Assembly: GCF_003987045.1 (NCBI RefSeq)
Contig: NZ_PIPZ01000002.1
Span: 310,001-374,000 of the forward strand
Source: Pseudidiomarina marina
Lineage (GTDB): Bacteria > Pseudomonadota > Gammaproteobacteria > Enterobacterales > Alteromonadaceae
Reading direction: 5' to 3'
Length of the DNA stretch: 64,000 bases
Positions 27,171 through 36,576 of this stretch are shown here, in pieces. Position numbers and translations under genes: made by a program. The notes beneath the pieces were generated by a model. The model ran no database searches, had not been told where the DNA came from, and worked only from the letters and a program-made list of their open reading frames with translations. Position 1 is the stretch's first letter. Every line of letters begins with the position of its first letter.

Positions 27171-27407
27171 TTACACTTTCTCGCCACGAGCGCGCAAATC
27201 TGCGAGCACCGCGTCGATACCATTTTTATCAACAATACGCATACCCTTAGTAGAGATACGCAACTTAACCCAACGCTTTTCTGATTCTACCCAGAAGCGG
27301 TGAGATTGCAGGTTCGGCAGGAAACGACGCTTGGTCGCATTGCGCGCGTGAGAACGGTTATTACCGGTAACCGGACGCTTTCCTGTAACTTGACATACTT
27401 GTGACAT
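27171..27407 (-). CDS. rpmB: 50S ribosomal protein L28
   Basis: Ribosomal protein of 78 residues starting [20 protein letters not shown], with [20 protein letters not shown] and the C-terminal [16 protein letters not shown] typical of L28. The single Cys5 has no CxxC partner, so it is the zinc-free form. First gene of rpmBG, with a strong sigma-70 promoter upstream. Confidence 0.98.
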   Translation of the reverse strand: MSQVCQVTGKRPVTGNNRSHARNATKRRFLPNLQSHRFWVESEKRWVKLRISTKGMRIVDKNGIDAVLADLRARGEKV

Positions 27408-27481
27408 CGTTTATTTACTCCAAAATTGCTTCAAGCTCGCCTGTCGCCCATCGCGGCCTTGCCTTGAATCCGAGGGCGCAT

Positions 27482-27510
27482 TTTATACAGCAAATCGGCC
27501 CGGCAATCAA
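27482..27510 (-). promoter_or_regulatory. Sigma-70 promoter of rpmB-rpmG
   Basis: On the minus strand TTGATT (27510-27505), a 17-bp GC-containing spacer and TATAAA (27487-27482) form a near-consensus promoter about 75 bp upstream of rpmB. The sequence just downstream of the -10 is GC-rich (ATGCGCCC), as in stringently controlled ribosomal promoters. Confidence 0.75.
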
Positions 27511-27565
27511 GTGATCGCTGATATTTTTTGATCTTTCTGATCCTGTAAACGGCGGCGCTACTTTA

Positions 27566-28243
27566 CTACAAGAGTCCGCGTTCGGCAAATGAAACTGGTG
27601 TTCCAGCGCCAATAACGAAGTGATCCAGCAAGGCAACGTCGATCATACTCAAGGCCCGCTTGAGTCGCTCGGTAACTCGCTGATCCGCCTGACTTGGCTC
27701 AGCGACCCCTGATGGGTGATTATGGGCGAGAATAACGGCAGCTGCGTTATGTTGCATGACTAATTTAATAATTTCCCGCGGATAGACCGGCGCCGCATTG
27801 ATGGTGCCTTGGAATAATTCCACGTATTTTAATAAGCGGTGTTGGCTATCGAGTAACAACACCACAAAAATTTCACGTTGCTGGTGTCGTAGTTGCGCGG
27901 TTAAATAGTCTCTCACCATGGCGGGTTGGGTAAAACCATCGTCACGACGTAACTGCCAAGCCAAATAGCGTCGCGATATCTCCATCACCACTTGGAGTTG
28001 CATGACGCGGGCAGGCCCCAACCCAGGTTGCTCCATCAAGGTTTCAGCGCTCGCCGCTAACATACCACCCAGACCATCGAACTCACTAAGCAGATCGCGG
28101 GAATACGCCACTACGTCTTTGCCGCGAATACCAGTGCCCAATAAAATAGCCAACAATTCAGCGTCGGTTAAGGTCGCGACACCTAATTCAGCCATCTTCT
28201 CACGCGGCCGTTCCGCTACAGGCCAATCCTTCACACTCGCCAT
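27566..28243 (-). CDS. radC: RadC family JAB-domain protein
   Basis: Protein of 225 residues with an N-terminal helix-hairpin-helix-like region (MEQPGLGPARVMQL) and a C-terminal MPN/JAB metal-binding domain. The motif is HNHPSGVAEPSQAD, preceded by a conserved Glu region. The start MASVKDWPVAERPREKM is typical of the family. Cellular role is unsettled despite the historical radiation-sensitivity name. Located upstream of rpmB in the same orientation and divergent from coaBC, the conserved gammaproteobacterial order. Confidence 0.93.
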   Translation of the reverse strand: MASVKDWPVAERPREKMAELGVATLTDAELLAILLGTGIRGKDVVAYSRDLLSEFDGLGGMLAASAETLMEQPGLGPARVMQLQVVMEISRRYLAWQLRRDDGFTQPAMVRDYLTAQLRHQQREIFVVLLLDSQHRLLKYVELFQGTINAAPVYPREIIKLVMQHNAAAVILAHNHPSGVAEPSQADQRVTERLKRALSMIDVALLDHFVIGAGTPVSFAERGLL

Positions 28244-28265
28244 GATCGCTCCTTGATCTTTGAAA

Positions 28266-28287
28266 TGAACCGATTATTTGAACCGAT
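28266..28287. repeat. Two 9-bp direct repeats upstream of radC
   Basis: TGAACCGAT occurs twice, at 28266-28274 and 28279-28287, 13 bp apart start to start, within 45 bp of the radC start codon. It could be a tandem operator or chance. Confidence 0.4.
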
Positions 28288-28370
28288 AAATTAGCACAGC
28301 CAAACTGGCTCTTTTGCGAATTACGATTCTATTCGCTCGGTTGTGCGGCAATCACTGAATGTTGAGTTGG

Positions 28371-28398
28371 CGAAAATTTGTATATCGCGCAATTTTCG
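28371..28398. promoter_or_regulatory. 8-bp inverted repeat upstream of coaBC
   Basis: CGAAAATT (28371-28378) and AATTTTCG (28391-28398) form a perfect inverted repeat with a 12-bp centre, 44-71 bp before the coaBC ATG. It may be a regulator site or part of the leader. I could not define a clean promoter. Confidence 0.3.
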
Positions 28399-28441
28399 TA
28401 TTCGTGGTAGTGTAAAAAGAGTTTAAAGGTAAGGACTTACT

Positions 28442-29680
28442 ATGAGTACAAGCCCCAATCAGCCGTTACTTGGTCGCCGCATTCTGCTTGGTATAAGCGG
28501 TGGCATTGCTGCGTATAAAACTCCAGATTTAGTACGCCGATTAAAAGATTACGGCGCCGATGTGCGCTGTGTACTGACCCAAGGTGGTCAGGCGTTTATT
28601 ACACCGCTGACGCTACAAGCGGTATCTGGCAACCCAGTGCATCACGATTTGCTTGATCCTGCGGCTGAAGCCGCTATGGGCCACATTGAATTGGCGAAAT
28701 GGGCCGAGCTGGTATTCATTGCCCCAGCATCAGCGAATACATTAGCGCAACTTGCTCATGGGCACGCTAGCGATCTACTAAGCACGTTATGTTTAGCGAC
28801 TGCTGCGCCTGTTGCCGTCGCACCGGCCATGAATCAACAAATGTGGGCGCATGCTGCAGTGCAAGCTAATTGCGACTTGCTACGCCAACGTGGTGTGAAC
28901 GTCGTTACTCCGGCAAGTGGCGCGCAGGCATGTGGCGACGTCGGTGCTGGTCGTATGCCAGAACCTCTCGAATTACGTGAGGTTATCTGCAGTTTGTTGC
29001 TTCCGCAAAACCGTGAACTAGCCGGCAAGCATATTGTGGTTACCGCTGGCCCGACGCGCGAAGCCATCGACCCAGTGCGCTACTTAAGTAATCACAGCTC
29101 TGGGAAAATGGGATTTGCACTCGCGGCAGCAGCACAAGCCATGGGTGCGCAAGTAACCCTGATTGCTGGCCCCGTGAACTTAGCAACGCCGACCGGCGTG
29201 ACGCGAGTAGATGTGGTGAGTGCCGAGCAAATGCATACCGCAGCGATGCAGGCAGTCGACAATGCGGATGTATTTATTGGCTGTGCGGCCGTTGCCGACT
29301 ATCGACCCGAGCAAGTAGCCGATAGCAAAATCAAAAAATCAAATGATGGTATGCAAATAACGCTGGTACGTAATCCGGATATTCTTGCGGATGTAGCAGC
29401 GCGCACCAAAGCACCATTTACCATCGGTTTTGCCGCAGAAACAAACAATGTTGCACACTATGCCCAAGATAAGTTAGCGCGCAAAAAACTCAACATGATT
29501 GCCGCCAACGACGTAAGCGACAGTAGTATCGGCTTTAATAGTGACGACAACGCGATGATTCTATTCTGGCGTGATATGAACAACACCGTGCAGCAGCAAG
29601 CGCTTGCACGCGCCAGCAAATCAACCATCGCCCAACAAATTCTGCAACAAGCAGCAAAGCTTCTATCGAACAACCAATAA
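28442..29680 (+). CDS. coaBC: Bifunctional phosphopantothenoylcysteine decarboxylase / phosphopantothenate-cysteine ligase
   Basis: Makes 4'-phosphopantetheine for coenzyme A in two steps. The N-terminal CoaC flavoprotein half has ILLGISGGIAAYKTPDLVR, the FIAPASANTLAQLAHG block, PAMNQQMW and the catalytic Cys in AQACGDVGAGRMPEP. The C-terminal CoaB ligase half starts HIVVTAGPTREAIDPVRYLSNHSSGKMG and contains the KIKK signature. 412 residues, full length. slmA follows after 43 bp. The dut gene that lies between them in E. coli is absent. Confidence 0.97.
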   Translation: MSTSPNQPLLGRRILLGISGGIAAYKTPDLVRRLKDYGADVRCVLTQGGQAFITPLTLQAVSGNPVHHDLLDPAAEAAMGHIELAKWAELVFIAPASANTLAQLAHGHASDLLSTLCLATAAPVAVAPAMNQQMWAHAAVQANCDLLRQRGVNVVTPASGAQACGDVGAGRMPEPLELREVICSLLLPQNRELAGKHIVVTAGPTREAIDPVRYLSNHSSGKMGFALAAAAQAMGAQVTLIAGPVNLATPTGVTRVDVVSAEQMHTAAMQAVDNADVFIGCAAVADYRPEQVADSKIKKSNDGMQITLVRNPDILADVAARTKAPFTIGFAAETNNVAHYAQDKLARKKLNMIAANDVSDSSIGFNSDDNAMILFWRDMNNTVQQQALARASKSTIAQQILQQAAKLLSNNQ

Positions 29681-29709
29681 CGACTAACTAATAACGATCA
29701 ACGACAAAC
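29676..29709. repeat. Short AATAACG-like heptamer array between coaBC and slmA
   Basis: From 29676 the sequence reads in 7-base steps AATAACG-ACTAACT-AATAACG-ATCAACG-ACAAAC. It begins over the coaBC stop codon and ends before the slmA ribosome site. The same unit recurs at 42141-42211. Origin and role unknown. Confidence 0.6.
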
Positions 29710-29723
29710 AGAAGGAGTTTTGC

Positions 29724-30308
29724 GTGGCCGCGAAACAAGACCGAAAACAAGAAATATTAGCAGCCTTAGCAACCATGCTAGAAACCGGCCCGGGACAACG
29801 CATTACCACGGCTCGTTTAGCCAGCGAGGTGGGCGTATCGGAAGCCGCGCTGTATCGTCACTTTCCGTCAAAAGCGAAGATGTTTGAAGGGTTAATTGAT
29901 TTCACCGAAGACGCCATTTTGTCGCGCATTAATCAAATTCTTGAGAACGAAAAAGACACTGTCACCCGCTGTGAAATGATTGTTCGCTTGGTGTTGACCT
30001 TCGTTGCTCGTAACCCTGGTATCACTCGAATTCTTACTGGTGATGCATTGCTTGGTGAACACGAGCGCTTGCGCGGCCGCGTACTTGGCATTTTCGAGAA
30101 AGTAGAAGCCAACCTGAAGCAAGTATTGCGCGAACGCCGTTTACGCGAGCAAGTGAGAGGCGGTTTAGATGAAGGGATGTTAGCGAACTTAGTGATGGCC
30201 TATGCCGATGGTAAAATCACCCAGTTCGTTCGCTCAGAGTTCAAACGTTCACCAACTGAGCACTTTGATGAGCAATGGCAAACCATCGCTCAACAGTTAC
30301 TCAGCTAA
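29724..30308 (+). CDS. slmA: Nucleoid occlusion factor SlmA (TetR family)
   Basis: DNA-binding protein that inhibits FtsZ assembly over the nucleoid. GTG start, with GAAGGAG 6 bp upstream. The TetR helix-turn-helix is [31 protein letters not shown] (about residues 25-55), characteristic of SlmA. The family C-terminal region follows, with [17 protein letters not shown]. 194 residues against 198 in E. coli. Convergent with gpsA, separated by 8 bp. Confidence 0.95.
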   Translation: MAAKQDRKQEILAALATMLETGPGQRITTARLASEVGVSEAALYRHFPSKAKMFEGLIDFTEDAILSRINQILENEKDTVTRCEMIVRLVLTFVARNPGITRILTGDALLGEHERLRGRVLGIFEKVEANLKQVLRERRLREQVRGGLDEGMLANLVMAYADGKITQFVRSEFKRSPTEHFDEQWQTIAQQLLS

Positions 30309-30316
30309 CTCAACGG

Positions 30317-31318
30317 TTATTCAGAAGTGCGTGCCCGGCTCAGCAAGTTAATTGCAGCTTGCTGAGGCGTGGTGTCACCATATAAGACATCGTAAAGTTG
30401 CTCACAAATTGGCATTTCCACGCCATGCCGCTTCGCTAATGCAACTACTTCGCGTGTATTGCGATAACCCTCGACTGCTTGGCCAATTTCTTTCATCGCT
30501 TGCTCAACCGACTTCCCCTGCCCTAAAGCAAGACCAAAGCGACGGTTTCGCGATTGGTTATCGGTACAAGTGAGAATCAAATCCCCTAAGCCGGCCATGC
30601 CGGTGAAGGTTTCTGGCTTCGCGCCGAGTTTTAAGCCAAGCCGCGTTAGCTCTGCTAAACCACGCGTAATTAATGCCGTACGTGCGTTGGCCCCAAACCC
30701 GATACCATCGGCCATACCTGCGCCAATCGCAATCACGTTTTTAACTGCGCCGCCAAGCTGTACGCCAATAAAGTCATCATTGGTGTAAACACGGAAACTG
30801 CGGTCGCAATGCAATAATTCGGAGAGCTCTTCAACAAACTGCGGGTCGGTAGATGACATCGAAATTGCCGTAGGTAACCCTTTGGCCATTTCCATCGCAA
30901 AGGTCGGCCCAGACAACACCGCTAGCGCGTGTGAATCACCAAGAATTTCCTGCGCCACCTCAAACAGTAAGCGGCCAGTTTCTGGCTCTAAACCTTTGGT
31001 TGCCCATGCCACGCGCGCATCTGGCAACAAGCTAGGTTGCATATCTTTTAATACCTGTGCAAATGCACTGCTCGGCACCACCACCACAATATTCTTGCAG
31101 TCAGCAACAGCTTCCGCTAAATCGGCAGTCACATGCAGCGTGTCAGGAAGTTGAATGCCAGGAAGGTAACGCGTGTTCTCGCGGGTTTTCGCCATGGCTT
31201 CGATTTGTTCGACGTCACGGCCCCACAAACAGGTATGTGTGCCCTTACGAGCAAAACAAAGTGCTAGGGCAGTTCCATAGGAACCGGCGCCTAGCACTGT
31301 TACTTGCGAATTACGCAT
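30317..31318 (-). CDS. gpsA: Glycerol-3-phosphate dehydrogenase [NAD(P)+]
   Basis: Reduces dihydroxyacetone phosphate to sn-glycerol-3-phosphate, the substrate of PlsB in phospholipid synthesis. The N-terminal Rossmann motif is [12 protein letters not shown]. The substrate and catalytic region includes [17 protein letters not shown], the catalytic Lys in [13 protein letters not shown] and [13 protein letters not shown]. 333 residues. It follows secB by 14 bp, the conserved secB-gpsA pair. Confidence 0.97.
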   Translation of the reverse strand: MRNSQVTVLGAGSYGTALALCFARKGTHTCLWGRDVEQIEAMAKTRENTRYLPGIQLPDTLHVTADLAEAVADCKNIVVVVPSSAFAQVLKDMQPSLLPDARVAWATKGLEPETGRLLFEVAQEILGDSHALAVLSGPTFAMEMAKGLPTAISMSSTDPQFVEELSELLHCDRSFRVYTNDDFIGVQLGGAVKNVIAIGAGMADGIGFGANARTALITRGLAELTRLGLKLGAKPETFTGMAGLGDLILTCTDNQSRNRRFGLALGQGKSVEQAMKEIGQAVEGYRNTREVVALAKRHGVEMPICEQLYDVLYGDTTPQQAAINLLSRARTSE

Positions 31319-31332
31319 AGATTGCGCTGATA

Positions 31333-31833
31333 TTACGCGTCAGCTTGGGCAGCTTGTTGCTGCTGTTGCTGTTGTTGAACGTGTTGTGCGAATACCGCAT
31401 CAAAGTTAACTGGCGCTAAGTTCAATTGTGGGAACGTTGCACGGCTAACTAAGCTTGATAAACACTCACGTGCATATGGGAACAAAATGTTCGGGCAGAA
31501 AGCGCCTAACAAATGAGCACGTTGACCTTCTTCAATTGCATCAGAAACTGAGAAGATACCTGCTTGATGAACTTCGCCAATAAATGCAACCGTCTCACCA
31601 ATTTTGTTGGTTGCCGTTACTTTAAGAACAACTTCATAAACACCGTCGTCAATTTTGGTGTTTTTCACGTTCAAATCTAAGCTCAGTTCAGGTTTCCATT
31701 CTTGACGGAAAACTTCTGGTGCATTCGGCGCTTCAAAAGAAACGTCTTTGGTATAAATGCGTTGAATTTGGAAAGCTTGTTGCTGTTGCGCTTCGTCTTG
31801 AGCGGCGCCGTTTACTTGCTGTTCGTCAGCCAT
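31333..31833 (-). CDS. secB: Protein-export chaperone SecB
   Basis: Cytoplasmic tetrameric chaperone that holds preproteins unfolded and hands them to SecA. Core blocks are [35 protein letters not shown] and [33 protein letters not shown]. The 166 residues include a Gln-rich N-terminal stretch and a C-terminal run of eight Gln before AAQADA, longer than the enterobacterial tail. The middle gene of yibN-secB-gpsA. The grxC found here in E. coli is missing. Confidence 0.97.
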   Translation of the reverse strand: MADEQQVNGAAQDEAQQQQAFQIQRIYTKDVSFEAPNAPEVFRQEWKPELSLDLNVKNTKIDDGVYEVVLKVTATNKIGETVAFIGEVHQAGIFSVSDAIEEGQRAHLLGAFCPNILFPYARECLSSLVSRATFPQLNLAPVNFDAVFAQHVQQQQQQQQAAQADA

Positions 31834-31866
31834 TTTAATACGTCCTATTACTGAAAGTTACACTTA

Positions 31867-32295
31867 TTATTTTTTAACCAGTGGGAAACTGGCGCCCTGC
31901 CAGGCTGAGATTCCACCTTGAAGTACGGCAACATTCTCAAACCCAGCTTTGCTAAGCGAAGCTGCTGCTGAACGAGCAGTCATTCCTGTTGCACATACAA
32001 CCACGATGGGGGCAGATTTGAATTTCTCAAGAGGCTGCACCTCATTTTTTCGAATCTTGTCGGCAGTGACATGAAGTGCGTCTTGAATGTGGCCTTTACG
32101 GTACTCGTCCACTGAACGAATATCAACAAACACACCGTCGTTTCGGTTGACCAACAAAGTGGCTTGCTGTGGCTCTAACAATTTAACTTTTGAGGTTGCG
32201 CCTTTCACATAACTGACAATTATCGCGATCAGAAGGATAACCCACAACAGGCTCATAAAGTAGTGGTCCATCGCGAAAGCGAGAAGTTGATCCAT
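31867..32295 (-). CDS. yibN: YibN-type membrane-anchored rhodanese
   Basis: Single rhodanese domain behind one N-terminal transmembrane helix (about residues 10-30). The ATG at 32295 (MDQLLAFAMDHYFMSLLWV) gives 142 residues, matching E. coli YibN (143); the frame stays open 10 codons upstream. The active-site loop starts at Cys in VVVCATGMTARSAAA. FVDIRSVDEYRKGHI is the N-terminal rhodanese block. It heads the yibN-secB-gpsA operon and is divergent from gpmI. The sulfur substrate is unknown. Confidence 0.9.
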   Translation of the reverse strand: MDQLLAFAMDHYFMSLLWVILLIAIIVSYVKGATSKVKLLEPQQATLLVNRNDGVFVDIRSVDEYRKGHIQDALHVTADKIRKNEVQPLEKFKSAPIVVVCATGMTARSAAASLSKAGFENVAVLQGGISAWQGASFPLVKK

Positions 32296-32465
32296 GGGGT
32301 TGCCTACTCCAATTGAAAAAAACAAGGCACAGAGTATACCGACTGCAACGCACGTTGCCAGTAAAATTTGCCACGAAACGCAGGTTAGAAAGGATGCGTT
32401 ACGCTACAAAATCGCATAAAATAAGTTCAATTTTTTGAATTTACTAAAAAACCACTGAGGATGTC

Positions 32466-34001
32466 ATGGCCAAGCCACATACACCGTTAGCCCTATTGAT
32501 TTTAGATGGTTGGGGTCATCGTGAAGCCGCTGAAGATAACGCCATTGCCGCAGCCCATACGCCCACCATGGATAAACTTTGGGCCACTCGACCACATACG
32601 TTGATTGATGGTTCAGGCATGGCGGTTGGATTACCTGACGGTCAAATGGGCAACTCAGAGGTCGGTCACGTCAATTTAGGTGCTGGCCGAGTGGTTTATC
32701 AAGATTTCACCCGCATTAGTAAAGCGATTGCCGATGGCAATTTCTTCACAAATTCAGCGTTAACTGGAGGCGTCGATGCGGCTGTATCTGCAGGTAAAGC
32801 AGTGCATATCATGGGCTTGTTGTCGCCAGGTGGTGTACACAGCCATGAAGATCATTTATTAGCCATGGTTGAACTTGCTGCTCAACGTGGCGCAAAACAT
32901 ATCTATGTACATGGCTTTCTTGACGGCCGTGACACCCCGCCGCGCTCGGCGGCCGCAACCATCGAACGGTTTGAAAAGCAATTTATGCAGCTTGGTGTGG
33001 GTCGCTTTGCCACGCTTTGTGGTCGTTATTTTGCCATGGACCGCGATAAGCGCTGGGACCGTGTCGAGCAAGCCTGGAAAGCATTAGTGCAGGGGCAAGC
33101 GCCATACCAAGTCGATAGCGCCAGTATCGCATTGGCAAACGCCTACGAACGTGATGAAAGCGATGAATTCGTGAAGCCAACATTGATTGGTGACGCCGCA
33201 CCAATACAAGATGGCGATAGCGTGTTCTTTATGAACTTCCGTGCCGACAGAGCGCGTGAACTGAGCCATGCATTTTTAGACGCTGACTTCGATGGATTTG
33301 ATCGTGGTCACGTGCCGCAATTATCAGCCTTTGTCATGCTCACCGAATATGCGGCTGACTTAAAAGGCCCGATTGCGTATCCGCCAGAAAGTCTCACCAA
33401 CGTGCTTGGTGAATGGCTCGCCAAGAATGACTATAGTCAACTCCGCATTTCTGAAACCGAGAAGTATGCCCACGTGACGTTCTTCTTCAGTGGCGGTCGT
33501 GAAGAAGAATTTGATGGTGAGAAACGCGTTCTTATTCCATCGCCAAATGTCGCGACCTACGATTTACAGCCAGAAATGAGTTCAGAGCAATTAACCGACG
33601 CTCTTGTTGAAGCGATTCGTCAGCGTCAATTTGACGTGATTATTTGTAATTACCCGAATGGCGATATGGTTGGCCACACCGGTAATTTTGACGCGGCAGT
33701 GAAAGCCGTTGAGGCTGTTGATCGCTCCATTGCTCGTGTTATCGAAGCTTTGCAAGAGGTTGGCGGCGAATGTCTGATTACAGCAGACCATGGTAACGCC
33801 GAACAAATGCAAGATCACACTACCGGTCAGTCTCACACGGCTCATACGAGCGAACTTGTACCATTTATTTACGTCGGGCGTGACGCTACAGCACGTGAAG
33901 GCGGTACATTATCTGATGTTGCACCGACCATGTTGCACCTACTCGGTCTTGAGCAGCCGGCAGAAATGACTGGCTCACCAATTGTGACGTTAACTTCGTG
34001 A
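32466..34001 (+). CDS. gpmI: 2,3-bisphosphoglycerate-independent phosphoglycerate mutase
   Basis: Interconverts 3- and 2-phosphoglycerate in glycolysis and gluconeogenesis with two Mn2+ ions. The metal-binding start is LLILDGWG. The phospho-acceptor is Ser64 in [16 protein letters not shown]. The remaining metal ligands lie in [14 protein letters not shown] and [11 protein letters not shown]. 511 residues, full length. The TGA overlaps the GTG start of envC. The order gpmI-envC-yibQ matches E. coli. Confidence 0.98.
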   Translation: MAKPHTPLALLILDGWGHREAAEDNAIAAAHTPTMDKLWATRPHTLIDGSGMAVGLPDGQMGNSEVGHVNLGAGRVVYQDFTRISKAIADGNFFTNSALTGGVDAAVSAGKAVHIMGLLSPGGVHSHEDHLLAMVELAAQRGAKHIYVHGFLDGRDTPPRSAAATIERFEKQFMQLGVGRFATLCGRYFAMDRDKRWDRVEQAWKALVQGQAPYQVDSASIALANAYERDESDEFVKPTLIGDAAPIQDGDSVFFMNFRADRARELSHAFLDADFDGFDRGHVPQLSAFVMLTEYAADLKGPIAYPPESLTNVLGEWLAKNDYSQLRISETEKYAHVTFFFSGGREEEFDGEKRVLIPSPNVATYDLQPEMSSEQLTDALVEAIRQRQFDVIICNYPNGDMVGHTGNFDAAVKAVEAVDRSIARVIEALQEVGGECLITADHGNAEQMQDHTTGQSHTAHTSELVPFIYVGRDATAREGGTLSDVAPTMLHLLGLEQPAEMTGSPIVTLTS

Positions 34002-35131
34002 AGCGCGCACTTGTTGCACTCATGATTCTATTGTTGTCGCCAGCTAGCTGGGGACAACAGCCAAGTGCACAAGAGCAGGCGGCAACTGAAGCCCAGTTGG
34101 CGCAAATAGCTGAGGAACTAAAAAAGCGCGAAGCCGCCATTGGGCAACGCGCTGAGCGCCTAAGTATTACTGAGCGTGAACTTCGCCAATTAGAACAACA
34201 AATGGCAACCGTCGCGAACGAATTAAACGCAACACAACAACGCCTAGCCGACATTCGAGGTCGTATTAACGACCTTCAGCAACAAGAACAAGAACTCACC
34301 GCACAGCTCAATAAACAGCGCAAGTTGCTCGAAAAGCAGCTCGATATGGCTTATCGCATGGGTGAGCACGATTACTTAAAGCTCATTTTAAAACAGCAAG
34401 AACCAGCCAAATTCGAACGATTGCTTGGCTATTATGGCTATTTTAATCGAGCACGATTGCAAGAGCTCGATGATATTCGAATCACCCAAGAGCAACTGGC
34501 TCAGGTACAAGCCGACGTTGCCGATCAGCAACAGCAACTGGCGCAACGCCAACAGCAACAACGTCAGCAACAAGGTGTTTTGAAAGCCCAACAGACCGAC
34601 CAGCAACAATTAGTTAAGCGGTTGCAACGTGAACAATCGGCAGACCAAAAACGTATTCAAGAATTACGCGACAACCAAGAAGCTTTGGAACAAGTGCTTG
34701 CAGCAATTCGAGCGGCACAGCGCGATGAGCCTCGCCTGGCTGGTTTGACGGAACGTAAAGGCAAAATGAGCTGGCCGACCGATGGTAAAGTTGAACGTTT
34801 ATTTGGCCGTCAGCGCAGTGGTGGCGTCACCTGGAAAGGTGTGGTGATTAAAGCGGATGCGGGCGAACCGGTCAAGGCAATTGCCGATGGTCGCGTGCTA
34901 TTTGCCAACTGGTTACGCGGCTACGGTTTAGTGATTGTGCTTGACCACGGCGACGGTTATATGAGTCTATACGGGCATAACCAGACGATTTTACCGGCCG
35001 AAGGTGACGTTGTCAGAGCTAATGAAACGATAGCCTTAGTTGGTCAGAGTGGTGGTCGTGAAGATCCTGCGGTATATTTTGAAATTCGTGTAAAAGGTGA
35101 TGCGGTAAACCCTGTCAATTGGTGTCGCTAA
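33998..35131 (+). CDS. envC: Murein hydrolase activator EnvC
   Basis: Periplasmic activator of the amidases that split septal peptidoglycan. GTG start overlapping the gpmI stop. A signal peptide ending near SPASWGQQ is followed by a long coiled coil (about residues 20-250) very rich in Gln, Glu and Arg. A C-terminal LytM domain follows, with [15 protein letters not shown]. The domain lacks a complete zinc site: the usual LHFEIR is YFEIR and the first metal His is absent, as in non-catalytic EnvC. 377 residues. FtsE, FtsX (its usual recruiter) and this gene lie in the same window. Confidence 0.95.
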   Translation: MKRALVALMILLLSPASWGQQPSAQEQAATEAQLAQIAEELKKREAAIGQRAERLSITERELRQLEQQMATVANELNATQQRLADIRGRINDLQQQEQELTAQLNKQRKLLEKQLDMAYRMGEHDYLKLILKQQEPAKFERLLGYYGYFNRARLQELDDIRITQEQLAQVQADVADQQQQLAQRQQQQRQQQGVLKAQQTDQQQLVKRLQREQSADQKRIQELRDNQEALEQVLAAIRAAQRDEPRLAGLTERKGKMSWPTDGKVERLFGRQRSGGVTWKGVVIKADAGEPVKAIADGRVLFANWLRGYGLVIVLDHGDGYMSLYGHNQTILPAEGDVVRANETIALVGQSGGREDPAVYFEIRVKGDAVNPVNWCR

Positions 35132-35956
35132 ATGACTACGTTATTTAAAATTGTGAGCATTGCAGCAGTACTCCTGATCGCTCCTGCTACCGTGGCGGAG
35201 GAGAAGGTATTACCACGTATTGCGATTGTGATTGATGATCTTGGTAATAGCCGATTCCAGCAGCAGTTTGCCCAACTTCCAGGCCCGCTAACGCTTGCCA
35301 TGTTGCCACACACACCGTATGCCGAGCGCATTGCGCAAACCGCACAACAAAACGGTAAGGAAGTGATTATTCACATGCCTATGCAGGCATCGGCGAATGC
35401 CGACGCCGGTGCTGGTATGCTGTCGTCGGAAGATGATAAAGCTGAAACTATTCTGCTCATGGAGCAAGCGTTTATTCAGTTACCGCAGGCCGTTGGTATG
35501 AATAATCATATGGGCAGTCGTTTAACGGCGTTGATTGAACCGATGCAGTGGGTGATGGAACAGCTTGCGTTGCGTAACTTTTATTTTCTCGACAGCCGCA
35601 CAACTGCGGCTACGCAGGCAGAGACTGTCGCCCGCGAGTTCGGTATTCCGGTTGCACGACGTCACGTTTTTCTAGACAACAATCCAGAACCTGCCGAAAT
35701 TGCGTTGCGCTGGAAAGATCTGATTCGTCATGCTCACAAACACGGCGAAGCTATCGCTATTGCGCATCCGCACCTTTCCACACTTGAGTTTCTAAAAGAA
35801 GTTCTGCCCGATATTGAACGTCATTATGGCGTCAAACTTGTAGTCGCCTCATCCTTAGCTCAACGCCCCGATACGGAAACGATTCAACTCACCGAACACA
35901 AAGCGATTCCAAAGGAATTTATAAACGAAAAGGATATCTACCCAAATGAAAATTAA
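35132..35956 (+). CDS. yibQ: Divergent polysaccharide deacetylase family protein YibQ
   Basis: Exported protein of 274 residues in the DUF610/YibQ branch of the NodB superfamily. A signal peptide (residues 1-21) precedes RIAIVIDDLGNSR, GMNNHMGSRLTA and IAIAHPHLSTLEFLKE, the family's versions of the deacetylase motifs. Starts on the base after the envC stop, as in the conserved gpmI-envC-yibQ operon. Substrate unknown; context suggests a role in cell-wall remodelling. Confidence 0.9.
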   Translation: MTTLFKIVSIAAVLLIAPATVAEEKVLPRIAIVIDDLGNSRFQQQFAQLPGPLTLAMLPHTPYAERIAQTAQQNGKEVIIHMPMQASANADAGAGMLSSEDDKAETILLMEQAFIQLPQAVGMNNHMGSRLTALIEPMQWVMEQLALRNFYFLDSRTTAATQAETVAREFGIPVARRHVFLDNNPEPAEIALRWKDLIRHAHKHGEAIAIAHPHLSTLEFLKEVLPDIERHYGVKLVVASSLAQRPDTETIQLTEHKAIPKEFINEKDIYPNEN

Positions 35957-36509
35957 AACTATTTTTCCCATTCTAATGACGGCAACTTTAATGGGTTGTG
36001 GCGGTTCGAGTGACTCTAACGAAGGGACTGAGTTTAATGTCTCGGTTGAGTCGGCGCCGGTCTATTATGGATTAGGCATTCAATTCACACCAGCTTTGGC
36101 CGCAATCGCGACATCTGACAGTGGTCGTGAAATGTTTGCTGATAGTATTGTTGGTTTCGAACATGAATTTGGCACATCGTATGAGCTTCGGGTTGTTGAA
36201 AAAGATGTCGATACGGATAATGTCGCCGATAGCAGTGCCACATCTATCGAACTTGTTGAAATCATCAGTTCAGAGCCCGACGAAATTGGCACAAGTTACG
36301 TGTACAACGAAGTAACATTAGAAGGCAATCCATTTACCGCGAACGAAGAAACTGCTGGCGTATATGCGTTTTATCAGTATGAATTTTTATGTGCTGAGAA
36401 CGTCGACTGTGATGGCCTTGTTGCCATAGCCGACAGTGGTGGTTTAGTCAGTGTTGAGTTTGAATATACCGGTGGTGAAGTTCCCATAACGCTGGTGTGG
36501 TGGAACTAA
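35946..36509 (+). CDS. Lipoprotein with DUF4377-like domain
   Basis: Predicted lipoprotein of 187 residues with the lipobox LMGCGGSSD near residue 18. The central segment MFADSIVGFEHEFGTSYELRV and then SIELVEIISSEP resembles the DUF4377 pattern (residues running FYDxIEGFxYExGYxYELxV ... LxEVxSK), so I assign that domain with moderate confidence. The usual leading Cys of that domain is not seen. The C-terminal part has a Cys pair (FLCAENVDCDG). It overlaps the yibQ end by 11 bp and is the last gene before a terminator. Function unknown. Confidence 0.7.
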   Translation: MKIKTIFPILMTATLMGCGGSSDSNEGTEFNVSVESAPVYYGLGIQFTPALAAIATSDSGREMFADSIVGFEHEFGTSYELRVVEKDVDTDNVADSSATSIELVEIISSEPDEIGTSYVYNEVTLEGNPFTANEETAGVYAFYQYEFLCAENVDCDGLVAIADSGGLVSVEFEYTGGEVPITLVWWN

Positions 36510-36530
36510 GAACTAATTACCAACCAAATA

Positions 36531-36560
36531 AAAACGCCGGCGATGAAGCCGGCGTTTTTG
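36531..36560. terminator. Bidirectional terminator between the lipoprotein gene and rpoH
   Basis: AAAACGCCGGC and GCCGGCGTTTT flank a GATGAA loop, with a T run on + and an A run on the left that serves the minus strand. It ends the gpmI-envC-yibQ transcript and rpoH. Confidence 0.93.
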
Positions 36561-36576
36561 TGTTAGTGTGTTTTCT

